Assembly (NCBI GenBank): GCA_913773715.1
Contig: CAJYHD010000750.1
Location: 1 to 14,280, forward strand
Reading direction: 5' to 3'
DNA length: 14,280 nucleotides
DNA from: an uncultured Sphingobium sp.
GTDB lineage: Bacteria > Pseudomonadota > Alphaproteobacteria > Sphingomonadales > Sphingomonadaceae
Positions 1 through 6,598 of the stretch are shown here, piece by piece (the stretch's first letter is position 1; every line of letters starts with the position of its first letter). A model generated the notes under the pieces. The model did no database searches. It saw nothing but the letters and a program-made list of their open reading frames with translations, and was not told the DNA's origin. The position numbers were made by a program, and so were the translations under genes.

Positions 1-1405
1 ACTGGTTGGTCGAGTCAGCGGAATTCTGCCTCACGATTTTCTGCGCGATCGTTACTGCCCGCGTGAGCGCCACCAGCGCTTCCTGCGGACGGTCCGTCTG
101 CAGATAGAGGGCGCCCAGCATCGATAGAGACGCAGCCAGCATGTCCTCGTCTTTAGCGTCCTCGTCGGTCAATGCCTGCGATAAAGCAACAGCATCCGAC
201 AGTGGCCTCTCGGCCTCATCGATTCGACCAGATTGGAACAACAGGACACCTACCATCGTGCGGGCGATAGCCAGGCGCAGCTGGTGAAGCCGCACGTCGG
301 GGCGCAGCTCGGCAAGGGTCTGGCTCATCCGCTCGGCGCTGGCGAAGTGGTGGAGCGCCTCGCCGACCCGACCAGAGATCCCGTAGGTCAGTCCGGTTTG
401 CAGGTACTCATCGGCAAGCTGCGACTCGTGGTCGCCGAAGTCGTGCTCGGTGCGCTCCCGAAGGATTGCAATGAGCGTCGTGCCCAGAATGGCCGCCTCG
501 CCCAACTTGCCTTCGGCGAGGTTCGCCTGCCGAAGCTTGCGCAGTGTTCCAACGGTGGGGTCAACTTCGTCGAGCGGCGTGGTCTGCTTGTCGTCGGCAG
601 GCGCTTGCTCCCGCATTGGGAGGCGCTCGGTGGCCCAGACGATGGCCCACTCCGTGCCTCGTCCGGTGTGGGTGGAGCGAAGCACCGCCTTCGCCATCGA
701 GGCTGACCTCCGCTCAACCAACAGCTCTGCTACGAGCGCGGCAAGTCGCGCCCCGCGGTCGTAGAACGCTCCAGCGCTCTTGGAGTAACCCGGAGTTCGG
801 TCGGCGCGCTCCTTCAGCACGAGTTCGGCATAGTCCTCGTCAGCTCCCTCGACCTTGAGGTACGCCATGCGTCCGCTCGGCCGCATCTGCCCGGCGCGAA
901 TCGGCAGCCTCTCTCGCGGTTCCTGCGCGTCCAGGTTCCAGTAGATCTGTGCGAACGTCAGCAACTCGTCGGCAGTGAGCGGCCGTGTCTTGTTCATGGC
1001 GCGGAGTGCGGCAGGCATCGTCGAGAGCTCAAGAAGCACCGCGCAGAGCCCGTCCCGCACCTCTTCATCGTTGACCGGTTCCCCGGCAGAGCCGAAGTAC
1101 TGATCGAGCAGCGCCAGGGCGGGTGCGGGCAAGCCCGCGCTGCGCACGGCGATGTGGTCGAGATCATCCCTGGGCGCGAGGCCGCGTCCCACTGCTAGCC
1201 GGTGAAGGGAGGCCGCGACGACGAGTGCCGGCGTGGGCACTTGTCCCTCCGAGGGCTCGGCGGCAAGCGCGACAAGCAGTGCGTCTCTGATCCTGAGTTC
1301 AGCCGCATCCTCCACGTATCGATCTTGCCAGCGTCTGTAGACACAGCCAGGGATTCCTCGGGTGAATCGACGAGACGGCGTCGAGGAGCCAATGCTCCGA
1401 GGCAT
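1..1405 (-). CDS. TPR-repeat protein, C-terminus beyond the window
   Basis: The frame is open on the minus strand from an ATG at 1405 to the left edge: 468 residues with no stop. An in-frame TGA lies about 50 bases upstream of the ATG. The C-terminal half of the visible part is helical and repetitive, with TPR-like signatures such as ADEYLQTGLTYGISGRVGEA, MVGVLLFQSGRIDEAERPL and LSMLGALYLQTDRPQEALVA. These have the usual G/A-Y-x-G...EA spacing and suggest three or more tetratricopeptide units. The first 250 residues are mixed helical, with no catalytic motif that I recognise. TPR proteins act as protein-protein scaffolds or as sensor halves of regulators, so the function is open. The start is uncertain because no good ribosome site precedes 1405; a downstream in-frame GTG (YVEDAAEL) is an alternative. 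It is divergent from the gene at 1498. The plus-strand ORFs in this span are antisense shadows. Confidence 0.8.
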   Translation of the reverse strand, partial: MPRSIGSSTPSRRFTRGIPGCVYRRWQDRYVEDAAELRIRDALLVALAAEPSEGQVPTPALVVAASLHRLAVGRGLAPRDDLDHIAVRSAGLPAPALALLDQYFGSAGEPVNDEEVRDGLCAVLLELSTMPAALRAMNKTRPLTADELLTFAQIYWNLDAQEPRERLPIRAGQMRPSGRMAYLKVEGADEDYAELVLKERADRTPGYSKSAGAFYDRGARLAALVAELLVERRSASMAKAVLRSTHTGRGTEWAIVWATERLPMREQAPADDKQTTPLDEVDPTVGTLRKLRQANLAEGKLGEAAILGTTLIAILRERTEHDFGDHESQLADEYLQTGLTYGISGRVGEALHHFASAERMSQTLAELRPDVRLHQLRLAIARTMVGVLLFQSGRIDEAERPLSDAVALSQALTDEDAKDEDMLAASLSMLGALYLQTDRPQEALVALTRAVTIAQKIVRQNSADSTNQ

Positions 1406-1497
1406 TGCGAGGTATCGCGGCGCTGGATGCCTCAGATGCCTGGGAGTCCTATGGAGTCACGCCGAACGGCGGCGATTACACCGAAAGGATCGGCATC

Positions 1498-1794
1498 ATG
1501 ACGCACCACCTGACACCCACCCTGGCCGCACCTGGCAGGGACACCGGCCGACGCTTCGCCGTCGCAACCATCCGACAGAAGTCCCGGACGGTGTGCCCGG
1601 TCACGGGCAAGGCGCGCTATCGCGACCGCGCCACGGCCCGCGAAGCGCTCGATAGCTGCCGCTGGCAGCGGACCGCAGAGCTCGCCGCATCAGGCACCAC
1701 GGCCCGCACCGAAGCTCGTATCTACCAGTGTCCCGAACCCGCCTGCCACGGCGGACTGCACCTCACCTCGATCCGCGCATGGCGTGCGGCCTAA
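1498..1794 (+). CDS. Small Cys-pair protein of accessory elements (98 aa)
   Basis: The start is ATG 1498, preceded by AAAGGA nine bases upstream; a longer in-frame start at 1405 would run into the opposite gene's start. The protein carries VCPVTGKARYRDRATAREAL in the middle and YQCPEPACHGGLHLTS near the C-terminus. That is the layout of a common small actinobacterial protein type with a C...GK..Y.....A..AL half and a Y.C..C..WHLTS half. This resembles a split zinc-ribbon, with three or four Cys plus His as possible ligands. Here the usual final W-H-L is L-H-L. Such proteins are frequent in phages and integrative elements, but their role is unknown to me. The next gene begins 14 bases after the stop, so the two are probably cotranscribed. 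Confidence 0.72.
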   Translation: MTHHLTPTLAAPGRDTGRRFAVATIRQKSRTVCPVTGKARYRDRATAREALDSCRWQRTAELAASGTTARTEARIYQCPEPACHGGLHLTSIRAWRAA

Positions 1795-1808
1795 CCATGG
1801 AGACCACC

Positions 1809-2057
1809 ATGTCAACACTCGAAACATCACCTGGCGACTCGCTCGACGCCGGGGCGCTTGTCGCCCTCGGACTGCTGGGCGCAGGGCTTGCGGTTGGCGC
1901 TGGCACCCTTCTGCGCAGCCCCGAGAACCGAGCCACGTGTGTCCGCGTCATGCGCGAACTGGGGCTGCCCCAGCTCGGCCGCGAAGTCGCCGCCACGGTC
2001 CTCGTCAAGCTCAGCGCGACGCTGTCTCAAAGCGATGCTTTAGGCGGTACTCTCTGA
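1809..2057 (+). CDS. Small single-pass membrane protein (82 aa)
   Basis: ATG 1809 is chosen over ATG 1797 because GGAGA sits about six bases before it. After a short acidic N-terminus there is one hydrophobic segment, roughly residues 14-35 (ALVALGLLGAGLAVGAGTLL), and then a basic, amphipathic C-terminal tail (LRSPENRATCVRVMRELGLP...). It is probably a one-helix inner-membrane protein with the tail in the cytoplasm. No family is recognised. It directly follows the Cys-pair gene and precedes the broken GIY-YIG gene on the same strand, so it may belong to a short accessory operon. Confidence 0.55.
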   Translation: MSTLETSPGDSLDAGALVALGLLGAGLAVGAGTLLRSPENRATCVRVMRELGLPQLGREVAATVLVKLSATLSQSDALGGTL

Positions 2058-2101
2058 CGGTCGCCGATACCGTGAGGTGCGGACCAATAAAGAGAACTGC
2101 A

Positions 2102-2913
2102 ATGTCCCTGACGCTCGGTCCACTTCTGCTCGACGCCGGTATCGACTCCGCTCAGACCCTCGTCATTCGTCACGCGTTCGTGACCGAGCCGAAGGAGAGT
2201 GGCCTGACGGGTCTGCATGCGGAATCGACCCACGCAGAAATCCTGGCAACACGGCGACGCAGTCCTAGGACAGCAGGCGTTTCCCCGCCGTGCCACCTCG
2301 CTTCTGGGTGGTCCTCACTCGTGAGGGCGGCGACCAGGCGCGCCTCTGGTCCGTGGTGGAAAACCGCGGCGAGATCGCACGCGACGACACCCGCCGGTCG
2401 TTCGAGATCTCCGAGACCGAACACATGGCCGACCTTCGTAGACGGCTGGTCATCGGGTGGAAGTCTCCGCGCACCTGGCGCATGAGCGCCGCTGCGGCGG
2501 GAAAGCACCCTGTCGTGGGGATCGCGGACGCGGTGCCGATCCCGTTCCCGAGCTTCGACCGGCTCGTCCTGAGCCACGTCCAGCTTCAGGCTGTGATGCG
2601 GGAGCACCGCTACGCCTCGTGGCGTACGGCACTGTCCTCCGTGTTCGGGATCTACCTCATCACAGACGCCCGGAATGGCCGGCACTACGTCGGCAAGGCG
2701 GACGGCGAAGAAAGCATCCGGCAGCGCTGGCACGCTTACGCCACCAACGGGCGCGGTGGCAACGTGGAACTAAATAAGCTCGACCCTTCGATCTTCCGCT
2801 TCTCGCCGCTGCGGGTCTTCGACCCGGCAACACCGACCAGGGAAATCAACGCGGCAGAGAGCCACTTCAAGGTTGCGCTGGATTCCATACGGCACGGACT
2901 GAACCGCAACTAA
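2102..2913 (+). pseudogene. GIY-YIG nuclease-like gene, broken by a frameshift and a stop
   Basis: An ATG at 2102 (AAAGAG nearby) opens a protein-like N-terminus, MSLTLGPLLLDAGIDSAQTL, in one frame. After about residue 49 (codon at 2246) that frame turns into arginine/serine-rich nonsense. The +1 frame takes over as T-A-T-Q-S-stop-D-S-R-R-F-P-A-V-P-P-R-F-W and stays open to 2913. A one-base loss near 2249 plus a TAG at 2266 explain the break. The downstream part, 207 residues if started at the GTG at 2290, carries a GIY-YIG core: GIYLI (about 120-124), YVGKA (133-137), R144/R146, E190 in AAESHFK and a final N. These are the expected catalytic positions. No ribosome site precedes GTG 2290, so independent translation of the C-terminal part looks unlikely, though it cannot be excluded. 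The family is only loosely recognised from memory. Confidence 0.68.
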
Positions 2914-2956
2914 GACGCCGACCCGCTGAATAATCGAGGAGAAGGCCGACAATCAG

Positions 2957-3184
2957 ATGACCAGCGAGACGGTTCAGGGCAAGCGCAATCCTGCTAAGAA
3001 GTGGTTCAGCTACGTCAACACATCCCCCTCGTTCCGACCTGGGCCGAAATGGAACTACGTGCTGCTCTCGGAGGCCGACGTCCGGGACGCAATCGGCTCT
3101 TGGGCCGCCCTGAGAGGACTCAGTACACCCAGTCGCGCGGCAAGTACCTTCGACGCGTGCATCACGGGTGGCCCTTACGTGTGA
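2957..3184 (+). CDS. Unrecognised small ORF (75 aa)
   Basis: ATG 2957 is preceded by GGAGAAGG, but at a long spacing of about 12 bases. The product is basic and aromatic at the N-terminus (KRNPAKKWFSYVNTSP), then KWNYVLLSEADVRDAIGSWA, then a Ser/Thr-rich tail. The middle reads like one strand-helix piece of a larger enzyme, so it may be the surviving C-terminal fragment of a bigger protein. I cannot name the family. It follows the broken GIY-YIG gene by 43 bases on the same strand. Confidence 0.42.
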   Translation: MTSETVQGKRNPAKKWFSYVNTSPSFRPGPKWNYVLLSEADVRDAIGSWAALRGLSTPSRAASTFDACITGGPYV

Positions 3185-3230
3185 AAACCTGTCGCCCCCC
3201 AGGAACGGCTCGGAGTCTCAAATATCAATA

Positions 3231-3253
3231 GGCGGTGGCCGTTGATGACCGCC
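3231..3253 (-). terminator. Hairpin after DUF3846 gene 1
   Basis: GGCGGT (3231-3236) pairs with ACCGCC (3248-3253) across an 11-base loop. On the minus strand the hairpin lies just after the stop of the DUF3846 gene and is followed by an AT-rich tail (TATTGATATTTG). This makes a modest intrinsic terminator for module 1. Confidence 0.42.
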
Positions 3254-3260
3254 GCACCCG

Positions 3261-3767
3261 TCAAGGCTGGCCGCTCTGGTTGCCGACGCCCTCGACGTAC
3301 ACGATCCGCACCTCCAGCGCGGGCGAAATCTCCTGCAAGAGCGCTGCCCAGACCACCGTCTCGAGATAGTCGTCACGGTCAATCGGTTTCTCGCACCAGC
3401 ATCTGCCGCCGCGCTCGCGGGTGCGGACTCGGTAGACCCCGGGCTCGAGCAGCCGTCGCCGAAGTTCGTTCGGCATCTCACTGTTCTCGCCCTCATCGTC
3501 TGTCAGGCCAACGACCGCGACGTCGCCGACCGGACGGCCGTCGCGAGCCTGTGGAACGTGGAACCGCCACAGGAACGCGGCGCGCCAGTTGAACGGCAAG
3601 TCGCGGACGAGTCCCTCCTCGTTGACATACATCGTCACGCCGAGCTTGGGGATGTCGACTGCTTCGATCCAGCCGCCGACGGCCCGCTGGTAGTCCTCCA
3701 GCGAATCGAATGTTCCGGTCCTGAGGGGTGCGGTGTCGTCGGCCGGGATGATGATGCCCTGCACCAT
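3261..3767 (-). CDS. DUF3846 family protein, copy 1 (168 aa)
   Basis: The start ATG at 3767 has an excellent ribosome site (AAAGGAGG). The N-terminus MVQGIIIPADD, the block LEDYQRAVGGWIEAVDIPKL, then VTMYVNEEGLVRDLPFNWRA and LWRFHVPQ are typical of DUF3846: a short protein beginning with a beta strand and carrying conserved N-E-E-G and L-P-x-N blocks. The C-terminal 60 residues (ERGGRCWCEKPIDRDDYLET and on) do not match the second copy. The molecular role of DUF3846 is not known; it is common in phages, plasmids and ICEs of actinobacteria. It lies downstream of the RHH gene, separated by a long hairpin and its own structured leader, so its translation is probably set separately. Confidence 0.85.
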   Translation of the reverse strand: MVQGIIIPADDTAPLRTGTFDSLEDYQRAVGGWIEAVDIPKLGVTMYVNEEGLVRDLPFNWRAAFLWRFHVPQARDGRPVGDVAVVGLTDDEGENSEMPNELRRRLLEPGVYRVRTRERGGRCWCEKPIDRDDYLETVVWAALLQEISPALEVRIVYVEGVGNQSGQP

Positions 3768-3775
3768 GGTGGTGT

Positions 3776-3841
3776 TCCTCCTTTGTGCGTGCGACCGGGA
3801 ACTGGGATGGTTCTCGTGGAATCGCAGAGCACAAGCGAGGA
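3776..3841 (-). promoter_or_regulatory. Structured leader L2, pairs the ribosome site of DUF3846 gene 1
   Basis: Read on the minus strand, the leader forms three nested stems. P1 pairs UUGUGC with GCACAA and, past a two-base mismatch, UCCUC with GAGGA, which is the Shine-Dalgarno sequence itself. P2 pairs UGCGAUU with GGUCGCA. P3 pairs GAAC with GUUC around a 7-base CAUCCCA loop. The gene starts nine bases beyond the structure. Copies L1, L3 and L4 share the fold. The pairing is by inspection only. Confidence 0.62.
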
Positions 3842-3871
3842 GCGCTCATCAGGCGGGGCGAGGGTGAGGCG

Positions 3872-3922
3872 GGGCGGCCGGCGAGCAAGCGTCGTGACGG
3901 ACGAAGCTCGAGCCGACCGCCC
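3872..3922 (-). other. Long intercistronic hairpin, module 1
   Basis: It lies just after the RHH stop, between the two genes of module 1. GGGCGG pairs with CCGCCC, CGGC with GCCG, GAGC with GCTC, and an inner CGTC with GACG, with small mismatches and a two-base bulge. No T-run follows on the minus strand. It could be an attenuator, an mRNA-processing site or a barrier protecting the upstream message. Module 2 has an equivalent hairpin at the same place with different sequence. Confidence 0.6.
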
Positions 3923-3936
3923 GTGAGATAGAGCCG

Positions 3937-4284
3937 TCAGGTGCCTTGGGGTTTCGGCGGCGTGCGCGGCGTCTTCGGCTCTGGACGTGAGTTAAAGATG
4001 GCGGCGATGGCGGCGCGTTTGCCTGATGCCTCGCGTTCGGTCTCGTCACGGACATCCTTCGCGCGGCGTTGGATGTGCGGGTCGGTTCGGGCTTTGTCGA
4101 TCCAGGCTTCGATGGCGAGGCGGACTTCGTCGGTGACGATCCGGTCGTTGAGCTGGGCGATGATGTCCAGCTGGGTGCGGGTAGACTCGTCGAGTCTGAC
4201 CGCGAGGGGTTTGATCGGGCCATAGCCAAGTCCATTGGCGGACGTAGCCGAGGCGGGCGGGGTGTTTACGTTGGACTCGCTCAT
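3937..4284 (-). CDS. Ribbon-helix-helix DNA-binding protein, copy 1 (115 aa)
   Basis: ATG 4284 follows GAGGAGGTGA by about 12 bases. After a low-complexity N-terminus (MSESNVNTPPASATSANG), residues about 25-66 have the ribbon-helix-helix pattern: strand KPLAVRLDE, helix STRTQLDIIAQLND, turn, helix VTDEVRLAIEAWIDKAR. RHH proteins bind DNA as dimers and are often autoregulators or plasmid/toxin-antitoxin repressors. The C-terminus is a charged helix (RRAKDVRDETEREASGKRAA) and a Pro-rich tail. The second copy (9121-9462) is nearly identical through the RHH part. It is the first gene of the module, and its own leader pairs its ribosome site. The protein, its DNA operator and the RNA leader could form one control circuit; that is inference. 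Confidence 0.8.
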   Translation of the reverse strand: MSESNVNTPPASATSANGLGYGPIKPLAVRLDESTRTQLDIIAQLNDRIVTDEVRLAIEAWIDKARTDPHIQRRAKDVRDETEREASGKRAAIAAIFNSRPEPKTPRTPPKPQGT

Positions 4285-4296
4285 AAGGGCGGGTCA

Positions 4297-4362
4297 CCTC
4301 CTCGACGGGCGCGGTCGAGAACACAGGTGGTTCTCTGGGAGACCGCAGACAAGCAACGAGGA
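4297..4362 (-). promoter_or_regulatory. Structured leader L1, pairs the ribosome site of RHH gene 1
   Basis: Minus-strand reading: P1 is CCUCGUUG (4354-4361) with CGAGGAGG (4297-4304), containing one G.G mismatch and hiding the GGAGG ribosome site; an alternative register pairs UCCUCG with CGAGGA. P2 is GCGGUC with GACCGC. After a 5-base bulge, P3 is a perfect GAGAAC/GUUCUC with the 7-base loop CACCUGU. The internal loop between P1 and P2 is about 6/5 bases. It starts some 45 bases after the proposed -10 element, leaving room for it in the 5' leader. Confidence 0.65.
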
Positions 4363-4406
4363 TCTGGAGAGGGTGCCAGGGCTGAACTGCAGCACCTGCT
4401 GGATCT

Positions 4407-4435
4407 AGTGAACGACGAGGAGTGCGCGATGCCAA
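4407..4435 (-). promoter_or_regulatory. Candidate promoter of module 1
   Basis: On the minus strand, TTGGCA (4435-4430) and TTCACT (4412-4407) are separated by exactly 17 bases, like a -35/-10 pair with a good -35 and a weak -10. Both boxes and the spacing are kept in module 2 although the spacer has diverged, which supports a role. This is a visual match only. Confidence 0.4.
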
Positions 4436-4556
4436 CCGTCCGATCAGACGATCCCGGATAGAGATCTGCCTGCAATTCTTCGCTCGACGCAAACCGCGAC
4501 GACTCGTCGGCGCGAGCCTGAACCTCAGCTGGAAACGACGGATGATCAGTCGTCCA

Positions 4557-5327
4557 TCAGGGTTCTCCCAGCTCGTCAGCGGCCTTCGCGAGCTTCGCGA
4601 GTTCCGCCTGGCGGCGGGCCTCACGTTCTTGCTGCGCAGCGAAACGACGGCGGAGGTTGGACCTCTTGCGCGCGCGACTGTTTATCACCCGCTCGGTCGC
4701 TTCGAGGTATTCGTGTAGAGAGTTAGCAGCCTTGGCGAGTTCCGCGTCGGCACTCTTCTGATTGCTGACCGCATCGGCGAGCTTCTTCAAGCTATTTGCG
4801 ACCTTATCGATAGGAGCCTCCTGGACCATCGTCTCGGCCCACTGGTCGAGATCCAACAGAGACTGACTGGTCCACCTGCGAGCATCGCCACTGCCTTCGC
4901 AGGTTGCGGTTACGATCAAGCGCCGCTGCATGGTCTCCTCGTAGTCGTCTCTGAAGACTCCGAACCAGAAGAAAATCGAGCGACCCGGAGCCAAGAACGG
5001 GATTCCGTCTCGGACAAGAGTCCGATCGATCGCGGCCTGCGCAACCTCATCGTCCGCGAGAGGTAGAGGCGACCACTCGAACCGAATGTTCCGCGCAGCA
5101 GTGAGCCCCACATTCTTCACTTCCAAGAGGATGGCGGCACCGCCCTCGAACGAGAAGTCGACGATTACGTAGGGTCTGGCCTGCTCGAGTTGCGACCCGA
5201 CGGAGGACCGGTACTGGCGAAGGGCGAGCCATGCCGCGACCACGGCAACGACCAATGTTGCGAATGCCCAGAGCGCCTGCCATTCGTCTGCCGTCGGCCA
5301 GCCGTCGACGCGCCACCATTCCTTCAT
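4557..5327 (-). CDS. Membrane-anchored protein with basic coiled-coil tail (256 aa)
   Basis: There is one strong transmembrane helix at residues about 18-36 (LWAFATLVVAVVAAWLAL) after a Trp-rich N-terminus. A beta-rich domain follows (RPYVIVDFSFEGGAAILLEV, KNVGLTAARNIRFEW), and then about 110 residues of Lys/Arg/Glu/Ala-rich helix likely to form a coiled coil, ending RRQAELAKLAKAADELGEP. The 'R-P-Y-V...EVKNVGLTAARN' block is seen in many hypothetical one-TM bacterial proteins; no enzyme motif is visible. The ribosome site is poor. TACAGT sits seven bases before the ATG, so a leaderless transcript is possible. It lies 111 bases downstream of the PIN-like gene on the same strand. Function unknown. 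Confidence 0.72.
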   Translation of the reverse strand: MKEWWRVDGWPTADEWQALWAFATLVVAVVAAWLALRQYRSSVGSQLEQARPYVIVDFSFEGGAAILLEVKNVGLTAARNIRFEWSPLPLADDEVAQAAIDRTLVRDGIPFLAPGRSIFFWFGVFRDDYEETMQRRLIVTATCEGSGDARRWTSQSLLDLDQWAETMVQEAPIDKVANSLKKLADAVSNQKSADAELAKAANSLHEYLEATERVINSRARKRSNLRRRFAAQQEREARRQAELAKLAKAADELGEP

Positions 5328-5438
5328 GGTCGTGACTGTAATCGGAACCTACGACAGCCAGCCCGCCGGTCAGCCCGCTCGACCCCACACGCTGAGGATG
5401 TCCCGGCATAAGGCCTTTTCCGGACGCGACACCGGCGC

Positions 5439-6461
5439 CTATGTCGCCGGTCCATCAAGATCACGTGGGGCGGAACGCTGAAGGATCGGAGTCAGATCCG
5501 CCACGCTTCGCAGGATGGTGGTGCCGTAACGAGCCTTGATCTTCGCCTGAGTGAGTCGGTGTGCCCATTGCTTCTCGGTGACGACGACGTCGCAGTATGC
5601 TGCGGCTACGGCGAGCCCCAGGATGTCGTTGAGGTCGTGCAGTTCCCATTTTTGCTCGGTCTGACGGAGCTTTGCTCCTCGCATCACGTTGGTGACCTGC
5701 CGAGTCGGGAGATCGTCCATGAAATCGACCAATCCTGCGAGACCGAGGTCCTCCACGAAGCGGTCCCAAGTGAGACCGATAGCGTCGACCGCCTCGGTGA
5801 CCGCGGACCGGATATCGCCGAGGTCCGAAGCGCGTACGGCGAGATCGAGCATGTCGCCTGACAGCCCCCTCGCCCGAATTTCCGAGGCGATCTTGTTCTC
5901 GTGATTGATGTATTGCTGATCAAGATGACGGGTGTCGGTAACCACTCCCGCCGAACGTGCGATCGCCGGACCGACCCGCATCAGATCCGCTTCTAGGAGC
6001 TGTGAGTAGATCTCCTGGATCCTCGGATAGTCCGCAACGTCAATATCGTTCCCCGAGCTGCCGAGCAGACTGATATCGAGTTCGGGTAACACGACCTGGC
6101 CGTTCGTCAAATGACGGATCCCGGTTCCGAAAACTTCGCGATGGCGTGGCTCCTCGGGGCGACCGTAGCGAGCCTTGAGCGCGTGGTCCAGTTCGGCGGG
6201 CAGCACGTATCGCCCGGGCGCCATCGTGTGTCGATTTGAGAGTTCGATCATTACGTCGGCAACGTCGTTCCGGGACCGGTCATCAGAGCGCTTGCCAGTC
6301 TCGGCGTAGCGAAACATGTCGAGCGGAAATGATGCCGTGCCCGCCCCGACGGCCGTGCGGGCGGTGTCCAATGCCTCGGTGTAGCGGGCACCTGCTGGAT
6401 GGCCGGTGGCCGCACGGGCGAGGTCGATCCACTTGTTTTGGTCGAGGTAGACGCGCAGCAT
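5439..6461 (-). CDS. PIN-like domain protein (340 aa)
   Basis: The N-terminus MLRVYLDQNKWIDLARA carries the first acidic residue of a PIN fold (D7 in a Y-L-D-Q-N-K-W strand). E54 (RYAETGKR), D276/D279 (HDLNDILGLAVAAAYC) and D291 with E296 (CDVVVTEKQWAH) could complete the metal site. The strand TTILRSVADL near the end matches the last PIN strand. At 340 residues it is much longer than the 130-residue VapC toxins, with a large helical insert (about 60-260), so it is not a simple VapC. No VapB-like gene adjoins it. PIN domains are Mg2+-dependent RNases; a defence or RNA-processing role is possible but unproven. The start is set by the canonical first strand; the ribosome site is weak (GGAGGAG about 20 bases away). 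It is divergent from the DUF2188 gene. Confidence 0.7.
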   Translation of the reverse strand: MLRVYLDQNKWIDLARAATGHPAGARYTEALDTARTAVGAGTASFPLDMFRYAETGKRSDDRSRNDVADVMIELSNRHTMAPGRYVLPAELDHALKARYGRPEEPRHREVFGTGIRHLTNGQVVLPELDISLLGSSGNDIDVADYPRIQEIYSQLLEADLMRVGPAIARSAGVVTDTRHLDQQYINHENKIASEIRARGLSGDMLDLAVRASDLGDIRSAVTEAVDAIGLTWDRFVEDLGLAGLVDFMDDLPTRQVTNVMRGAKLRQTEQKWELHDLNDILGLAVAAAYCDVVVTEKQWAHRLTQAKIKARYGTTILRSVADLTPILQRSAPRDLDGPAT

Positions 6462-6598
6462 GAGGTCATCATTGCGCCGCTCGGCTCCTCCGTGGGCGAC
6501 AAATGCTTTGTCGGTCTTCGTCGGCTCGGTCTAACCGCCAAAATGTCGGGAGTCTGCCCTACCATCGGCACTCCAGCAATTACCTGAAGGAGGCCACG

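Larger units (their letters stand above)
3261..4445 (-). repeat. Module copy 1: RHH gene + DUF3846 gene with shared regulatory DNA
   Basis: This segment is repeated in the same orientation at 8480-9617. Gene order, spacing, the four leader structures, the intercistronic hairpin and the promoter-like element all correspond. Conservation is uneven. The leader before DUF3846 is almost identical over about 50 bases, and the RHH N-terminal coding part (4155-4241) differs at only a handful of bases. The DUF3846 body and the RHH C-terminus have diverged strongly. Confidence 0.85.

Noticed and set aside
233..706. 157-residue plus-strand ORF
   Set aside because: It is antisense to the long open minus-strand TPR-type frame and has shadow-like composition.
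2170..2733. 187-residue minus-strand ORF
   Set aside because: It is antisense to the GIY-YIG pseudogene, whose strand carries the catalytic motifs.
3776..4362. Leaders as simple DNA operators for the RHH proteins
   Set aside because: Not excluded, but pairing with the ribosome site in all four copies and compensatory changes fit RNA better than a DNA-only site.
5405..5425. AAGGCCTT-centred palindrome between the PIN-like and membrane-protein genes
   Set aside because: Flanking complementarity is too short for a convincing terminator or operator.
5439..6461. Ordinary VapC toxin
   Set aside because: It is more than twice the usual length and has no VapB-like antitoxin gene beside it.
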